64,000 nucleotides of DNA from Paenibacillus macerans (GTDB lineage Bacteria > Bacillota > Bacilli > Paenibacillales > Paenibacillaceae): assembly GCF_900454495.1 (NCBI RefSeq), contig NZ_UGSI01000001.1, positions 3,534,001 to 3,598,000 on the forward strand, in the 5' to 3' direction. Shown here one piece after another: positions 27,106-35,214 of the stretch. Positions within the stretch are counted from its first letter, which is position 1; every line of letters begins with the position of its first letter. Under the pieces are notes generated by a model. That model did no database searches, was not told the DNA's origin, and was given only the letters and a program-made list of their open reading frames with translations. The position numbers and the translations under genes are program-made.

Positions 27106-27876
27106 TCAAATCGCCGGCATCACATTGCCGCCGCTGACCGGAATGTACGCGCCCGTAATAAAGCCGGCCAAATCGGATGCGAGGAACGCCACGGCGTTGG
27201 CGATATCCTGGTCCTCGCCCCGCCGCTTCAACGGAACGCCGGCGATGTAAGCCGAATCGTTCCGTTCCTCTAAGTTTCGTTCCCGCTCGCTGATCGTCCA
27301 GCCCGGGGCCACCTGGTTGACGGTGATCTGATGCTCGCCGACCTCTTTGGCCAGTACGCGGTATACGCCGTCCATCCCTCTTTTGCCGGCCGTGTAGGCC
27401 GATTGATTCGGGAAATTCTGCATCGCGCATTCGGTGTTGATCCCGATAAAACGTCCGTATTTTTTCTCCATCATTGCCGGAATAAACGCTTTGGCGAGAA
27501 ATACGCTCTGCAGCACACACGATTCGAACTGGCTGACGTAGTCCGATGCAGGCTGCTCCAGCACGGACATCCAGTCGTATTGCACGACGGCGTTGGCGGC
27601 GACGATATCCGGATCGCCCAGGTTCTCCCGGATTTCTTTTTTCATATGCACCGTGGACGCTTCCTTCGTGACATCGCCCTGCACAATCATCGCCGATCCG
27701 CCCGCCGCCGTTATTTCGTCAAGCAGTTCCTGCGCTTTGGCTTCGTTATTCATGTAATGAATGGCCACCTTGGCCCCGCACCCGGCCAGCGTCCGGGCCA
27801 TCACCCGTCCCAGTTGCCCCGTTGCTCCAGTGATCAAAGCAATTTTTCCCGTCAGATCGATTTTTAGCATACCCAT
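27106..27876 (-). CDS. Short-chain dehydrogenase/reductase (SDR) family oxidoreductase
   Basis: This is a 256-residue classical SDR with cofactor motif TGATGQLG near residue 17, the NAxx motif (AANAVV), and the catalytic pair Tyr and Lys in SAYTAGK. The position usually held by the catalytic Ser, 13 residues before the Tyr, is Thr in GINTEC. The C-terminus VSGGNVMPAI is typical of the family. ATG at 27876 follows AAAGGAT closely; ATG at 27870 is an alternative with more usual spacing. It would reduce or oxidise a carbonyl/alcohol with NAD(P)H; the substrate is unknown. It lies 33 bp after the ArsR gene on the same strand and may share its transcript. Confidence 0.9.
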   Translation of the reverse strand: MGMLKIDLTGKIALITGATGQLGRVMARTLAGCGAKVAIHYMNNEAKAQELLDEITAAGGSAMIVQGDVTKEASTVHMKKEIRENLGDPDIVAANAVVQYDWMSVLEQPASDYVSQFESCVLQSVFLAKAFIPAMMEKKYGRFIGINTECAMQNFPNQSAYTAGKRGMDGVYRVLAKEVGEHQITVNQVAPGWTISERERNLEERNDSAYIAGVPLKRRGEDQDIANAVAFLASDLAGFITGAYIPVSGGNVMPAI

Positions 27877-27909
27877 GTTATCCTTTCGCCCCTTGCGATT
27901 TCAGCTAAT

Positions 27910-28257
27910 TTAGCGGTCCGCTTCGGACAGCTCTATGCCAATTCTACCATTTGAGCTTTCGTAAGCCTTCAGTACCGAATCGAGCAGTCCGGGAAAGCGG
28001 TACTCCAGATCCTCCTCCCGCAGCGACAGAAAGCGCTGGGTTCCCTGGATGCGCGTAAACACAACCCCCGCCTCGCGCAGCGTGCGGGCATGATGGGACA
28101 ATGTCGATTTGGCGACCGGCACGTCGAAGCAGTTGCACGGCTGCTCGCCCTTTTTGCGGATTTCGGCCACGACGCTTAACCGTACGGGATCGCTAAGGGC
28201 ATACAGTATGGAAGACAACTGGATTTCTTCCCGGTCCGGATGATACAGCACTTTCAT
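27910..28257 (-). CDS. ArsR-family transcriptional regulator
   Basis: This 115-residue winged-helix repressor-type protein has SSILYALSDPVRLSVVAEIRKKGE at the N-terminus and the recognition region VAKSTLSHHARTLREAGVV, then a wing (TRIQGTQRFLSLREEDLE). A CNC motif stands just before the recognition helix, where some ArsR members place thiolate ligands, so metal or redox sensing is possible. ATG at 28257 follows AAAGGGG. It is divergent from the MFS exporter gene, whose promoter overlaps a palindrome (28378-28395) that it may bind. The effector is unknown. Confidence 0.92.
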   Translation of the reverse strand: MKVLYHPDREEIQLSSILYALSDPVRLSVVAEIRKKGEQPCNCFDVPVAKSTLSHHARTLREAGVVFTRIQGTQRFLSLREEDLEYRFPGLLDSVLKAYESSNGRIGIELSEADR

Positions 28258-28342
28258 CGAAAAAACCCCTTTGTACATATATTGATCTGCCATCGATTAA
28301 AAATCGCGTAAAAGAAATTTTATCTTTTTTTCGATTCCCTAA

Positions 28343-28395
28343 TTGCATTTTAAACGATGGCATGCTATATTTCAATCGTTCGATTACAATCGAAC
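28343..28395 (+). promoter_or_regulatory. Promoter and operator-like palindrome of the MFS gene
   Basis: TTGCAT (28343-28348) and TATATT (28366-28371) have a 17-bp spacer. Seven bases downstream is the perfect palindrome GTTCGATT-AC-AATCGAAC (28378-28395), covering the expected transcription start. This placement fits repression by the divergent ArsR protein; that is inference. Confidence 0.6.
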
Positions 28396-28428
28396 AATAA
28401 AACAAATAAAGAGTGGGTGAAATGCTGC

Positions 28429-29826
28429 ATGAATGTTGTATCAACCGAAATTCCCGCGCTCCCTTCCTCCGAAACCTCTATAAAGAAGGAAGGGCTGCTG
28501 ACACTTTTGCTCGGACTCGCCGTCGTCCTGGTCATCATGAATACGGCCATGTTTAACCTGGCGCTGCCCGACGTAACCGAAACGTTTGGCCTCACGGCTT
28601 CCGTTTCCTCCTTGATTGTCACCGGCTATTCGATTATGTTTGCCATTTCATCCATTACGTTTAGCCGGCTCGCAGACTTTCTGCCCATCCGGAGGCTGCT
28701 GGCGGTCGGGCTGCTGACGCTGGGGCTTGCCGCCGTAGCCGGACTGTTCAGCACCAGCTTCTGGTTTTTGCTCGCCGTACGCGTGATCCAGGCTTCCGGC
28801 GCCGGGGCGATCGTGTCGCTGTCGCTGGTGCTGCTCACCCGGTACGTGCCGATTCAGCGCCGCGGCAAAGCGATGGCGCTGATTATGTCGGCCGTTTCGC
28901 TGGGACTCGGGCTTGGTCCCGTCGCCGGGGGCGCGATCGTGGAATACTGGGGCTGGAGATACCTGTTTGTCGTAACCGCGCTGACCCTGGTGCTGGTACC
29001 GTTTTTTCTCCTCTACATACCGAAGGAGAAAACGGCGCGCGGCACCTTCGATACCCCCGGCGCCGTATTTATCGCCATCGGCACGACCGGGCTGCTGCTG
29101 TTTTTGACCCAACACGCCTGGGTCGCTTTGGTCTTCGGCGTACTTGCGCTCGCCTTGTTCGTCTGGCGCGTCCGCAGCGCGCGGGAGCCGTTCGTATCGC
29201 CCGCCCTGTTCGGCAACGGCGCTTATCTGACTTTGTCGGCCGTGGGGATCGCCTCGTACTTGTGCAGCTTCGCCACACTGTTTCTGCTGCCGCAAATCCT
29301 GGTGCACCATTTTCATCTTAGCGCCAGCCATGCCGGCCTCATCATTTTTCCCGGCTCGATGCTGGCCATGGTCGTCTCGCGCAAGGTCGGCTCCGTTATC
29401 GACCAGCACGGCAACGGCGCAATTTTGCGGTTTGTGCCGCTGCTGATGCTAAGCGCCATGATCCTGTTCGCGCTGTTCAGCGGGCAATCCTGGCTCGCCA
29501 TCCTGTTCATTTATTTGCTCACGAGCCTAGGATTCACCATTATTTCCAGCAGCGTGTCCAACGAGATCTCCCGCATCCTGCCCGCGTCCCAAATCGGTTC
29601 GGGCATGGGGCTGTTCCAGCTGCTGCAGTTTTTCAGCGGGGCCTTCAGCATCGCCTTGGCCTCCAGCGCCATCGAGTGGCAGCACGGCCTGCCGCTTACC
29701 GCCGCCTATGCCAACATTTTTTGGGGGCTGATGGTCATGGCGCTGCTCGCCCTCGGCTCATCGTTTGTTTATCTCCGCAGCGCTTCCGCGGCGGGGTCAA
29801 GAAAACGCGAATCCCTTGAAGCTTGA
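28429..29826 (+). CDS. MFS drug-efflux-type transporter
   Basis: This 465-residue major facilitator protein has 12-14 predicted transmembrane helices. Motif-A-like SRLADFLPIRRLLAVG lies after helix 2 and motif-C-like SLGLGLGPVAGGAIVEYWGWRY in helix 5, which point to the DHA (drug:proton antiport) group. ATG at 28429 is preferred; upstream codons lack a ribosome site, and the site used (GTGGGTGAA) is modest. It is divergent from the ArsR regulator. A strong terminator follows. The exported compound cannot be predicted. Confidence 0.92.
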   Translation: MNVVSTEIPALPSSETSIKKEGLLTLLLGLAVVLVIMNTAMFNLALPDVTETFGLTASVSSLIVTGYSIMFAISSITFSRLADFLPIRRLLAVGLLTLGLAAVAGLFSTSFWFLLAVRVIQASGAGAIVSLSLVLLTRYVPIQRRGKAMALIMSAVSLGLGLGPVAGGAIVEYWGWRYLFVVTALTLVLVPFFLLYIPKEKTARGTFDTPGAVFIAIGTTGLLLFLTQHAWVALVFGVLALALFVWRVRSAREPFVSPALFGNGAYLTLSAVGIASYLCSFATLFLLPQILVHHFHLSASHAGLIIFPGSMLAMVVSRKVGSVIDQHGNGAILRFVPLLMLSAMILFALFSGQSWLAILFIYLLTSLGFTIISSSVSNEISRILPASQIGSGMGLFQLLQFFSGAFSIALASSAIEWQHGLPLTAAYANIFWGLMVMALLALGSSFVYLRSASAAGSRKRESLEA

Positions 29827-29881
29827 TCTCTTTCTCTTGAGCTATAAATAAGGAGCCGCCTTACGGCATTCCTTCCCAAAT

Positions 29882-29954
29882 AAATGCACCCCATAGAGCA
29901 AACATCGGAAAAACGCCCGGCCCGTTTATCCGATGAACTCTAGGGGTGCATTTT
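29882..29954. terminator. Two-way terminator between MFS and FtsX-type permease genes
   Basis: AAATGCACCCC and GGGGTGCATTTT form the base of a long hairpin, with inner TAGAG/CTCTA and ATCGGA/TCCGAT pairs. It separates two convergent genes. Confidence 0.85.
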
Positions 29955-29965
29955 ATTGCACGATT

Positions 29966-32488
29966 TTACTCCGCTTCCCGCAGCCTTTCCACAATCGTTG
30001 CCCTGGACATCCGGCGGTAGGCGGCCAGCGTAACGATCAAAGCGATCGCGATGAGCAGCGGCACCGCGGCGGCTATCGGCAGCGGGTTCAACCGGAATTC
30101 CGCAAATGCGATGTTGTCCGCAACTCCTTTGGCTACCGCATACGTCAATCCCATCCCCGCCGTACCCACAATCAGGCTCGTCAATAAAACGCTGTAGAGC
30201 CCTTCAAACACAAGCATTTTCTTCAGTTGTTTTCGGGTCATGCCGACACTCTCCAAAATGGCGAATTCATTACGGCGGGAAATCATGCCGGTGATCACCG
30301 TATTGATATAGTTCAATATGCCGATCAGGGCGATCACAAAGCTCAGACCGTAACCGATCGTTTGGAAGATGCGGATAAAGCCTTGCATCTCCTGTTTGTA
30401 ATCCCCCCGGGATTTTACGAACAGGCTGGGACTGGACGCCGCGATGGATTTTACCGCCGCCTCCGCTTCACCAAGCTTGGCCGGATCGGCATGCAAGGTC
30501 GCGGACAAAATGACCGGGTCCTTCGCCGACTTGACGAACTCGTCCGCCGGCCAGAACACTTTAAAGCCTCCGGTCATGTAAAACTGCGTCCCCGCCGCAT
30601 ACAGCGCATCCGATTTCAATACCGCCATAATCTCATAACTCTTCTTCATGCCGTCCGGCTTAATCCGGTCGCCAGGCCGATAATAGCTCGTATATTGATC
30701 CGGGCCCAGCTCCGCTTCCGTAACGAGAACATAATTCCCGGAATCGAACTTGACGGGGTCAAACGCACCGGCGGCGATCTCGCTTTTGTCGAGCACACCG
30801 TACCATCCGCGGTCAAGGCCATGAAGCTGCAGCGGGACGGCTCCGTTCTTCAGAAGCATGGCGAACGCGGGCTGCCTGGGGTCTTCCGCCGCCGCCAGCG
30901 GTTCCAGCGTCCGCCGGATCGGCTCGCTCATTTTAAGCACATCAGCACTATAGTACACTTTATCCAAGCCAGTGACGCCGTCGATCCCGCTTAGCTCCCG
31001 GCAAACCTCTTCCGTAAGCACGGCGGTATCCGGCTGGGGCACGCCACCCAGGCCCCCGGCATCCTCTTTAACGACAAAGTCTCCGGAAATAAAAGTGTTC
31101 AAATACTTGTTAACGCTAAACGAAGAGATGACCGTATAAATCACGCTGAACAAAATAATGCTTAACGACAAGGAGGCCAGCATGAGCAACAGCTTCTTTT
31201 TGTAGCGGAACAGATTCGCAAACGACATCCTGAACAGCTTGGCTCCATGCAGCGAGCGTTTGGTTTTCCGGCCCGCGCCATGGCCGCCGATCCCGGAATA
31301 TTTCACCGCCTCGACCGGCGGAACCCGCGCTGCCGTCCGGCCCGGCTTGCTGGCGGCGATCCGGACCGTCAAATAAGCAAAAATGGCGGCTCCGAGAAAA
31401 ATCAGCGGGTTGGCCGAATTTACGGTCTCCATTCCATCGGACAAGCGCAGCAACAGCGGCAGCAGCCACACGCCGGCTCCGTAGCCCAAAGCCAGCCCGA
31501 CCGGAAGCCCCGCCAAATACAACCGGTTCGCTTGAATGGAAATGACCCTTCTGAGCTGCCGCGGGGTGGTCCCGATCGTTTTCAGGAGCCCGTAAAATTT
31601 AATGTCCCGCACGACGGAGATATGAAAAATATTGTAGATCAGCAAATATCCGCTCAGCATAATAATCAAGATCAGGATGACGAGCGGAATCACATTCATC
31701 GGGTCTTCATTCAGAGCTACGCTGGTGTAGGCCCAGTTGACGCCGTAAGGAACATCCAGCCCGGTGTCGGACAGCACCTTTTGCAGCTTCTTCTCGATGT
31801 CCCAGGAATTGCCGAACATGACGTCCAGCCGGATCGTATTGACATAACTGCCGCTGAGCCGCGACCGTTCGGGGTCGATCTGTGAAATATTCCGCTGCAC
31901 AAACGCCTCCGATACAAAAGCCAGCCCCGACATCGACAAGTTGCGGTCCGCCGGATAATACCCCGACAGCACAAACTCTTTGGAGACCGCCTGACCGTCG
32001 ATATCCAAATCGAGCTTTACCTTGGCGCCCAGTTCGTGAGGAACACCGAGTAAATCGAGCACCCAAGTGCTCATCGCGATCCCGTTCTCCTCCTGCGGCA
32101 GACCGCCCTGCGTAAATTGAATGAAGCTGTGCTTGGCCTCATTTTCGTCGATTTGGTCGATTTCCAGCGCGGTGCCGCGCAACGCGTCGTCCGTCGCGAA
32201 CCCGACCAGCACGGATTTGCCGTACTCCTTAATCGCCGGGTGCTGCAGGAGCCGGTCCGCCTCCCCCGGCTTCAAATATTTGAAGCTGCCGTGAAAATCG
32301 CCGCCGGACGTTTTCATTTTCGTCAGCTGCATCGATTCGTTGATGCTGAAGGCCATCGTAAACACGGAGGTGAGCAGCAGCGTCGTCAGCACGATGGCGC
32401 TGATGATGATCAGATTGCGCGGCCGGTTGGCCTTCAGGCTTCGCCCGGCGATGCGGGCAACCGCCTTACGGTTGTTCGCCGCCATCAT
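29966..32488 (-). CDS. FtsX-family ABC transporter permease (MacB-like)
   Basis: This 840-residue membrane protein has an N-terminal transmembrane helix (NLIIISAIVLTTLLLTSVFTM), a periplasm-side domain and then two FtsX-type bundles. One starts near VIPLVILILIIMLSGYLLIYNI; the last three helices end at IAAAVPLLIAIALIVTLAAYRR. The C-terminal part carries the FtsX signature region (RRNEFAILESVGMTRKQLKKML). ATG at 32488 overlaps the stop of the ATPase gene as ATGA. Together they form an exporter or mechanotransmission ABC unit, next to a two-component system as in peptide-antibiotic resistance modules. The permease is larger than BceB (about 650 residues), so the assignment stays general. Confidence 0.92.
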   Translation of the reverse strand: MMAANNRKAVARIAGRSLKANRPRNLIIISAIVLTTLLLTSVFTMAFSINESMQLTKMKTSGGDFHGSFKYLKPGEADRLLQHPAIKEYGKSVLVGFATDDALRGTALEIDQIDENEAKHSFIQFTQGGLPQEENGIAMSTWVLDLLGVPHELGAKVKLDLDIDGQAVSKEFVLSGYYPADRNLSMSGLAFVSEAFVQRNISQIDPERSRLSGSYVNTIRLDVMFGNSWDIEKKLQKVLSDTGLDVPYGVNWAYTSVALNEDPMNVIPLVILILIIMLSGYLLIYNIFHISVVRDIKFYGLLKTIGTTPRQLRRVISIQANRLYLAGLPVGLALGYGAGVWLLPLLLRLSDGMETVNSANPLIFLGAAIFAYLTVRIAASKPGRTAARVPPVEAVKYSGIGGHGAGRKTKRSLHGAKLFRMSFANLFRYKKKLLLMLASLSLSIILFSVIYTVISSFSVNKYLNTFISGDFVVKEDAGGLGGVPQPDTAVLTEEVCRELSGIDGVTGLDKVYYSADVLKMSEPIRRTLEPLAAAEDPRQPAFAMLLKNGAVPLQLHGLDRGWYGVLDKSEIAAGAFDPVKFDSGNYVLVTEAELGPDQYTSYYRPGDRIKPDGMKKSYEIMAVLKSDALYAAGTQFYMTGGFKVFWPADEFVKSAKDPVILSATLHADPAKLGEAEAAVKSIAASSPSLFVKSRGDYKQEMQGFIRIFQTIGYGLSFVIALIGILNYINTVITGMISRRNEFAILESVGMTRKQLKKMLVFEGLYSVLLTSLIVGTAGMGLTYAVAKGVADNIAFAEFRLNPLPIAAAVPLLIAIALIVTLAAYRRMSRATIVERLREAE

Positions 32489-33189
32489 CTCGAACCCGCC
32501 TCCTGCCCTTCGGCGCGGCCGAAACGGCCGGCGATGCGGCCATCTTCGATCCGCACGATCCTGTCGGCGGTGAGCGCGATCTCTTCATTATGGGTAATCA
32601 TCACGATCGTCTGATTGAACCGCTCGCTCATCTGCTTCAGCAGGATCATCACTTCCTGGCTTGTTTTGCTGTCCAGGTTTCCGGTCGGCTCGTCCGCGAG
32701 TATGATCGCAGGCTTGCTCGCCAGCGCCCTGGCAATCGCCACCCGCTGCTGCTGCCCGCCGGACAAATTCGCCGGCAGATTGTGCACCTTATCGCCAAGC
32801 CCAAGCGCGCCGATAACCTGGTCCACGTATTCCTTGTCCACGCGGGCTCCGTCCAGTTCGATCGGCAGCACGATATTTTCGTAAGCATTCAGGATCGGGA
32901 TCAGATTGTAGCTCTGAAACACGAAGCCGACCGAACGCCGCCGGAAGATTGTCAGCTTCTCGTCATCCATCGCAAAAATATCGTTTCCGTCAACGTACAC
33001 CTTTCCCTCCGTCGCCCGATCCAGCCCGCCCAGCATATGAAGCAGCGTGCTTTTGCCGCTGCCGCTCGTGCCGACGATCGCGACAAATTCGCCTTTTTCC
33101 ACGCTCAGGTCGATTCCGTCCAGCGCCTTTACGGCGGTGCTTCCTTGACCGTAATATTTCTTAAGCCCCTCGATTTGCAGAATCGGCAT
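32485..33189 (-). CDS. ABC transporter ATP-binding protein (MacB/LolD type)
   Basis: This 234-residue ATPase has Walker A GTSGSGKST, Q-loop FQSYNLIPILNAYENI, signature LSGGQQQR and Walker B IILADEPTGNLDS, typical of partners of FtsX-like permeases. ATG at 33189 follows GGGGGGAGGAAAAGG. An intrinsic terminator lies directly ahead of its ribosome site, so transcription reaching it from the upstream kinase gene would be reduced. The next gene overlaps by 4 bp. It is cytoplasmic and membrane-associated, energising the FtsX-type permease. Confidence 0.95.
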   Translation of the reverse strand: MPILQIEGLKKYYGQGSTAVKALDGIDLSVEKGEFVAIVGTSGSGKSTLLHMLGGLDRATEGKVYVDGNDIFAMDDEKLTIFRRRSVGFVFQSYNLIPILNAYENIVLPIELDGARVDKEYVDQVIGALGLGDKVHNLPANLSGGQQQRVAIARALASKPAIILADEPTGNLDSKTSQEVMILLKQMSERFNQTIVMITHNEEIALTADRIVRIEDGRIAGRFGRAEGQEAGSR

Positions 33190-33207
33190 GTCCTTTTCCT
33201 CCCCCCA

Positions 33208-33234
33208 ATAAAAAAACCTGTACGCACGTACAGG
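33208..33234 (-). terminator. Terminator directly upstream of the ABC ATPase gene
   Basis: On the minus strand the perfect palindrome CCTGTACGTGCGTACAGG (33217-33234) is followed by seven or more T residues. Its 3' end is only about 20 nt from the ATPase start, and the ribosome site follows at once. Confidence 0.8.
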
Positions 33235-33298
33235 ATTAAATGTAGCAGATCAATCTGACTCCCGGGTGTCTGAAAAATAACAATATCGACAGAATTCC

Positions 33299-34393
33299 CT
33301 AAATCGCGGGCAAAAAAACAGAGAACACCGCTCCCTCGCGGAGCTTGGACGACACCTTGACGTACCCGCCCTGGGCGGTAACGATCTCCCTGGCCAGATA
33401 CAGGCCGATTCCGACGCCTTCGTGCCCCGCCGCTTGCTTGCTGCGGTAAAAGCGTTTAAAAATATCGTTCCATTCGCTCTCCGCGATGCCGATCCCCTGG
33501 TCGGCGACATCGATGCGGGTGAACATTTCGCCCGCCTGAACCGAAATACGCACGCCGCTTCCGGGCTCGCTGTATTTGACCGCATTCTCCAGCAGGTTGA
33601 AGAGCGCCTCCGCGGTCCATTTCGGATCGTGCTTCGCCGCGGCCGCCGGATCGCAGTCAATCGCGATCCGTGTGCCTTTGCGCTCCGCCGCCGCATACAC
33701 ATGCGATACGGCTTGCGTGATCGTGGCGATCACCGGGGACACGGCGGTCTGCAGCGAGATCATGCCTGCCTCCAGCCGGGACATTTTGACCAGCGAGCCG
33801 ATCAGCCAGTCCAGCTTCGCCGCTTGGAGCTTGATCTGAGCCGCATACTGGCGGGCAGCCTCGGGCAGAGCCGGGACTTCTTCCAGCAGTTCGCTGTACA
33901 GCATGATGCTTGAGAGCGGCGTTTTCGTCTGGTGCGAAATGTCGGAGATCAGCGTTTTGATCTTGCTCCGTTCCGTTTCGATTTGCCGCTCGCGCGCCCG
34001 GGTCAGCTCGACATAGCGGAACACTTTGTTTTCCAACGCGGAAAGATTCGTTTCCGCGTAGCCGGTGAGCCGCTGCCGGCCGCCGATCGCCGCGTCCACA
34101 ATGTCGAAGGCCGCTTGGATCGCGGCCGCCGCTCTGGCCCTCAGGACCAGGGCGAAGGAGATGGCGGCCAGGAACATCGCTGCGGCAAAGGAAACGGGCA
34201 ACCAGAGCGGCGGGCCGAACACCTCGCCGGCCAAATACCGGGCCGCAACCGGGTAGCCCAGCACCAGCAGGCCGAACAATGTCCCGTACGCCGCATAGAC
34301 CGGGGCAAAAGCAAGGGCGTTCCGGCCTCGGGAGCCGGCTTGCGCGCTGGATCGACCTTGGCCGGTTGCTCTGCCAATTCCGCCGCCGCTCAT
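33299..34393 (-). CDS. Sensor histidine kinase
   Basis: This 364-residue kinase has a short Gly/Ala/Arg-rich N-terminus and two transmembrane helices (APVYAAYGTLFGLLVLGYPV; WLPVSFAAAMFLAAISFALVL). Next come a HisKA domain with His in ISDISHQTKTPLSS and an HATPase_c domain (NLLENAVKYSEPGSG, DQGIGI, GVGIGLYLAREI). The extracellular loop is very short, a feature of kinases that sense through a partner transporter. ATG at 34393 overlaps the response regulator stop as ATGA. It lies upstream of the ABC/FtsX genes and probably controls them. Confidence 0.93.
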   Translation of the reverse strand: MSGGGIGRATGQGRSSAQAGSRGRNALAFAPVYAAYGTLFGLLVLGYPVAARYLAGEVFGPPLWLPVSFAAAMFLAAISFALVLRARAAAAIQAAFDIVDAAIGGRQRLTGYAETNLSALENKVFRYVELTRARERQIETERSKIKTLISDISHQTKTPLSSIMLYSELLEEVPALPEAARQYAAQIKLQAAKLDWLIGSLVKMSRLEAGMISLQTAVSPVIATITQAVSHVYAAAERKGTRIAIDCDPAAAAKHDPKWTAEALFNLLENAVKYSEPGSGVRISVQAGEMFTRIDVADQGIGIAESEWNDIFKRFYRSKQAAGHEGVGIGLYLAREIVTAQGGYVKVSSKLREGAVFSVFLPAI

Positions 34394-35079
34394 CGCCGCA
34401 CCCCCGCGTCGGCCCACATGTATCCGAGACCGTATACGGTTTTGATGTACTTCGGCGCGGACGGGTCGTCTTCGATTTTGGCGCGCAATCTTTTAATCGT
34501 CACCGTCAGGGCGTTCTCGTCCACAAATTCGGCCTCCCGCAACCACACGGCGTCCATCAGCTGCTCCCGCGTCAAGATTTGCCCCCGGTTGGCCACCAGC
34601 GTTTTCAGCAGCTTCTGCTCCGTAATGCTGAGGCTGATGCTTTGCCCCTGCTTGCGGTAATCCATTCTCCCGAAGTCGAACAGAAACGGCGGAATCGCCG
34701 CCTTGTCCTCCTGTCCGAAATCGCAGCGGCGCAGCACCGCCATCACCCGGGAGCGCAGCACCATCAGGCTGAACGGCTTGGTGATGTAATCGTCCCCGCC
34801 GAGCTCAAAGCCCATGACGATGTCCGACTCCATATCGTTGGCGGTCAAAAAAATAACCGGCACGCGCGACCCCGCCCTTACTTTTTCGCAAAAATCAAGC
34901 CCGCTCCCGTCCGGCAAATTCACGTCGAGCACGATCAAATCGACGCCCCCTGCGGCAAGCCGCCGCTCCGCGCCGGCCAAATCATAGGCCTGTTCGATCG
35001 AAATCCCGTCCTGGGCCAGCGTTAACGCAATCCCCTTGTTCAAGCTCATATCGTCTTCCACGATCAGAATGGTCGTCAT
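34390..35079 (-). CDS. OmpR-family response regulator
   Basis: This 229-residue protein has a receiver domain (VEDD, phospho-acceptor Asp in LIVLDVNLPDGSG, Lys in ITKPFS) and a C-terminal winged helix with ENALTVTIKRLRAKIED and the ending KTVYGLGYMW. ATG at 35079 follows GGAAGGGGAG with a slightly long spacer. It is the cognate partner of the overlapping kinase gene and the first gene of the regulator, kinase, ATPase, permease series. A TATAAT-like hexamer lies at 35130-35135 on the minus strand. Confidence 0.95.
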   Translation of the reverse strand: MTTILIVEDDMSLNKGIALTLAQDGISIEQAYDLAGAERRLAAGGVDLIVLDVNLPDGSGLDFCEKVRAGSRVPVIFLTANDMESDIVMGFELGGDDYITKPFSLMVLRSRVMAVLRRCDFGQEDKAAIPPFLFDFGRMDYRKQGQSISLSITEQKLLKTLVANRGQILTREQLMDAVWLREAEFVDENALTVTIKRLRAKIEDDPSAPKYIKTVYGLGYMWADAGVRR

Positions 35080-35214
35080 GGTATATGTATGCTCCCCTTC
35101 CTTCCGCCGTCATGCTTAGACTGGAATCAATTATACACAATGGTACAATTACAAAGGTGATAGATTGGTTACAGAAAACTAAGCGCAGCGGTCGCGGTGC
35201 TAGTGAGCGTGCAT

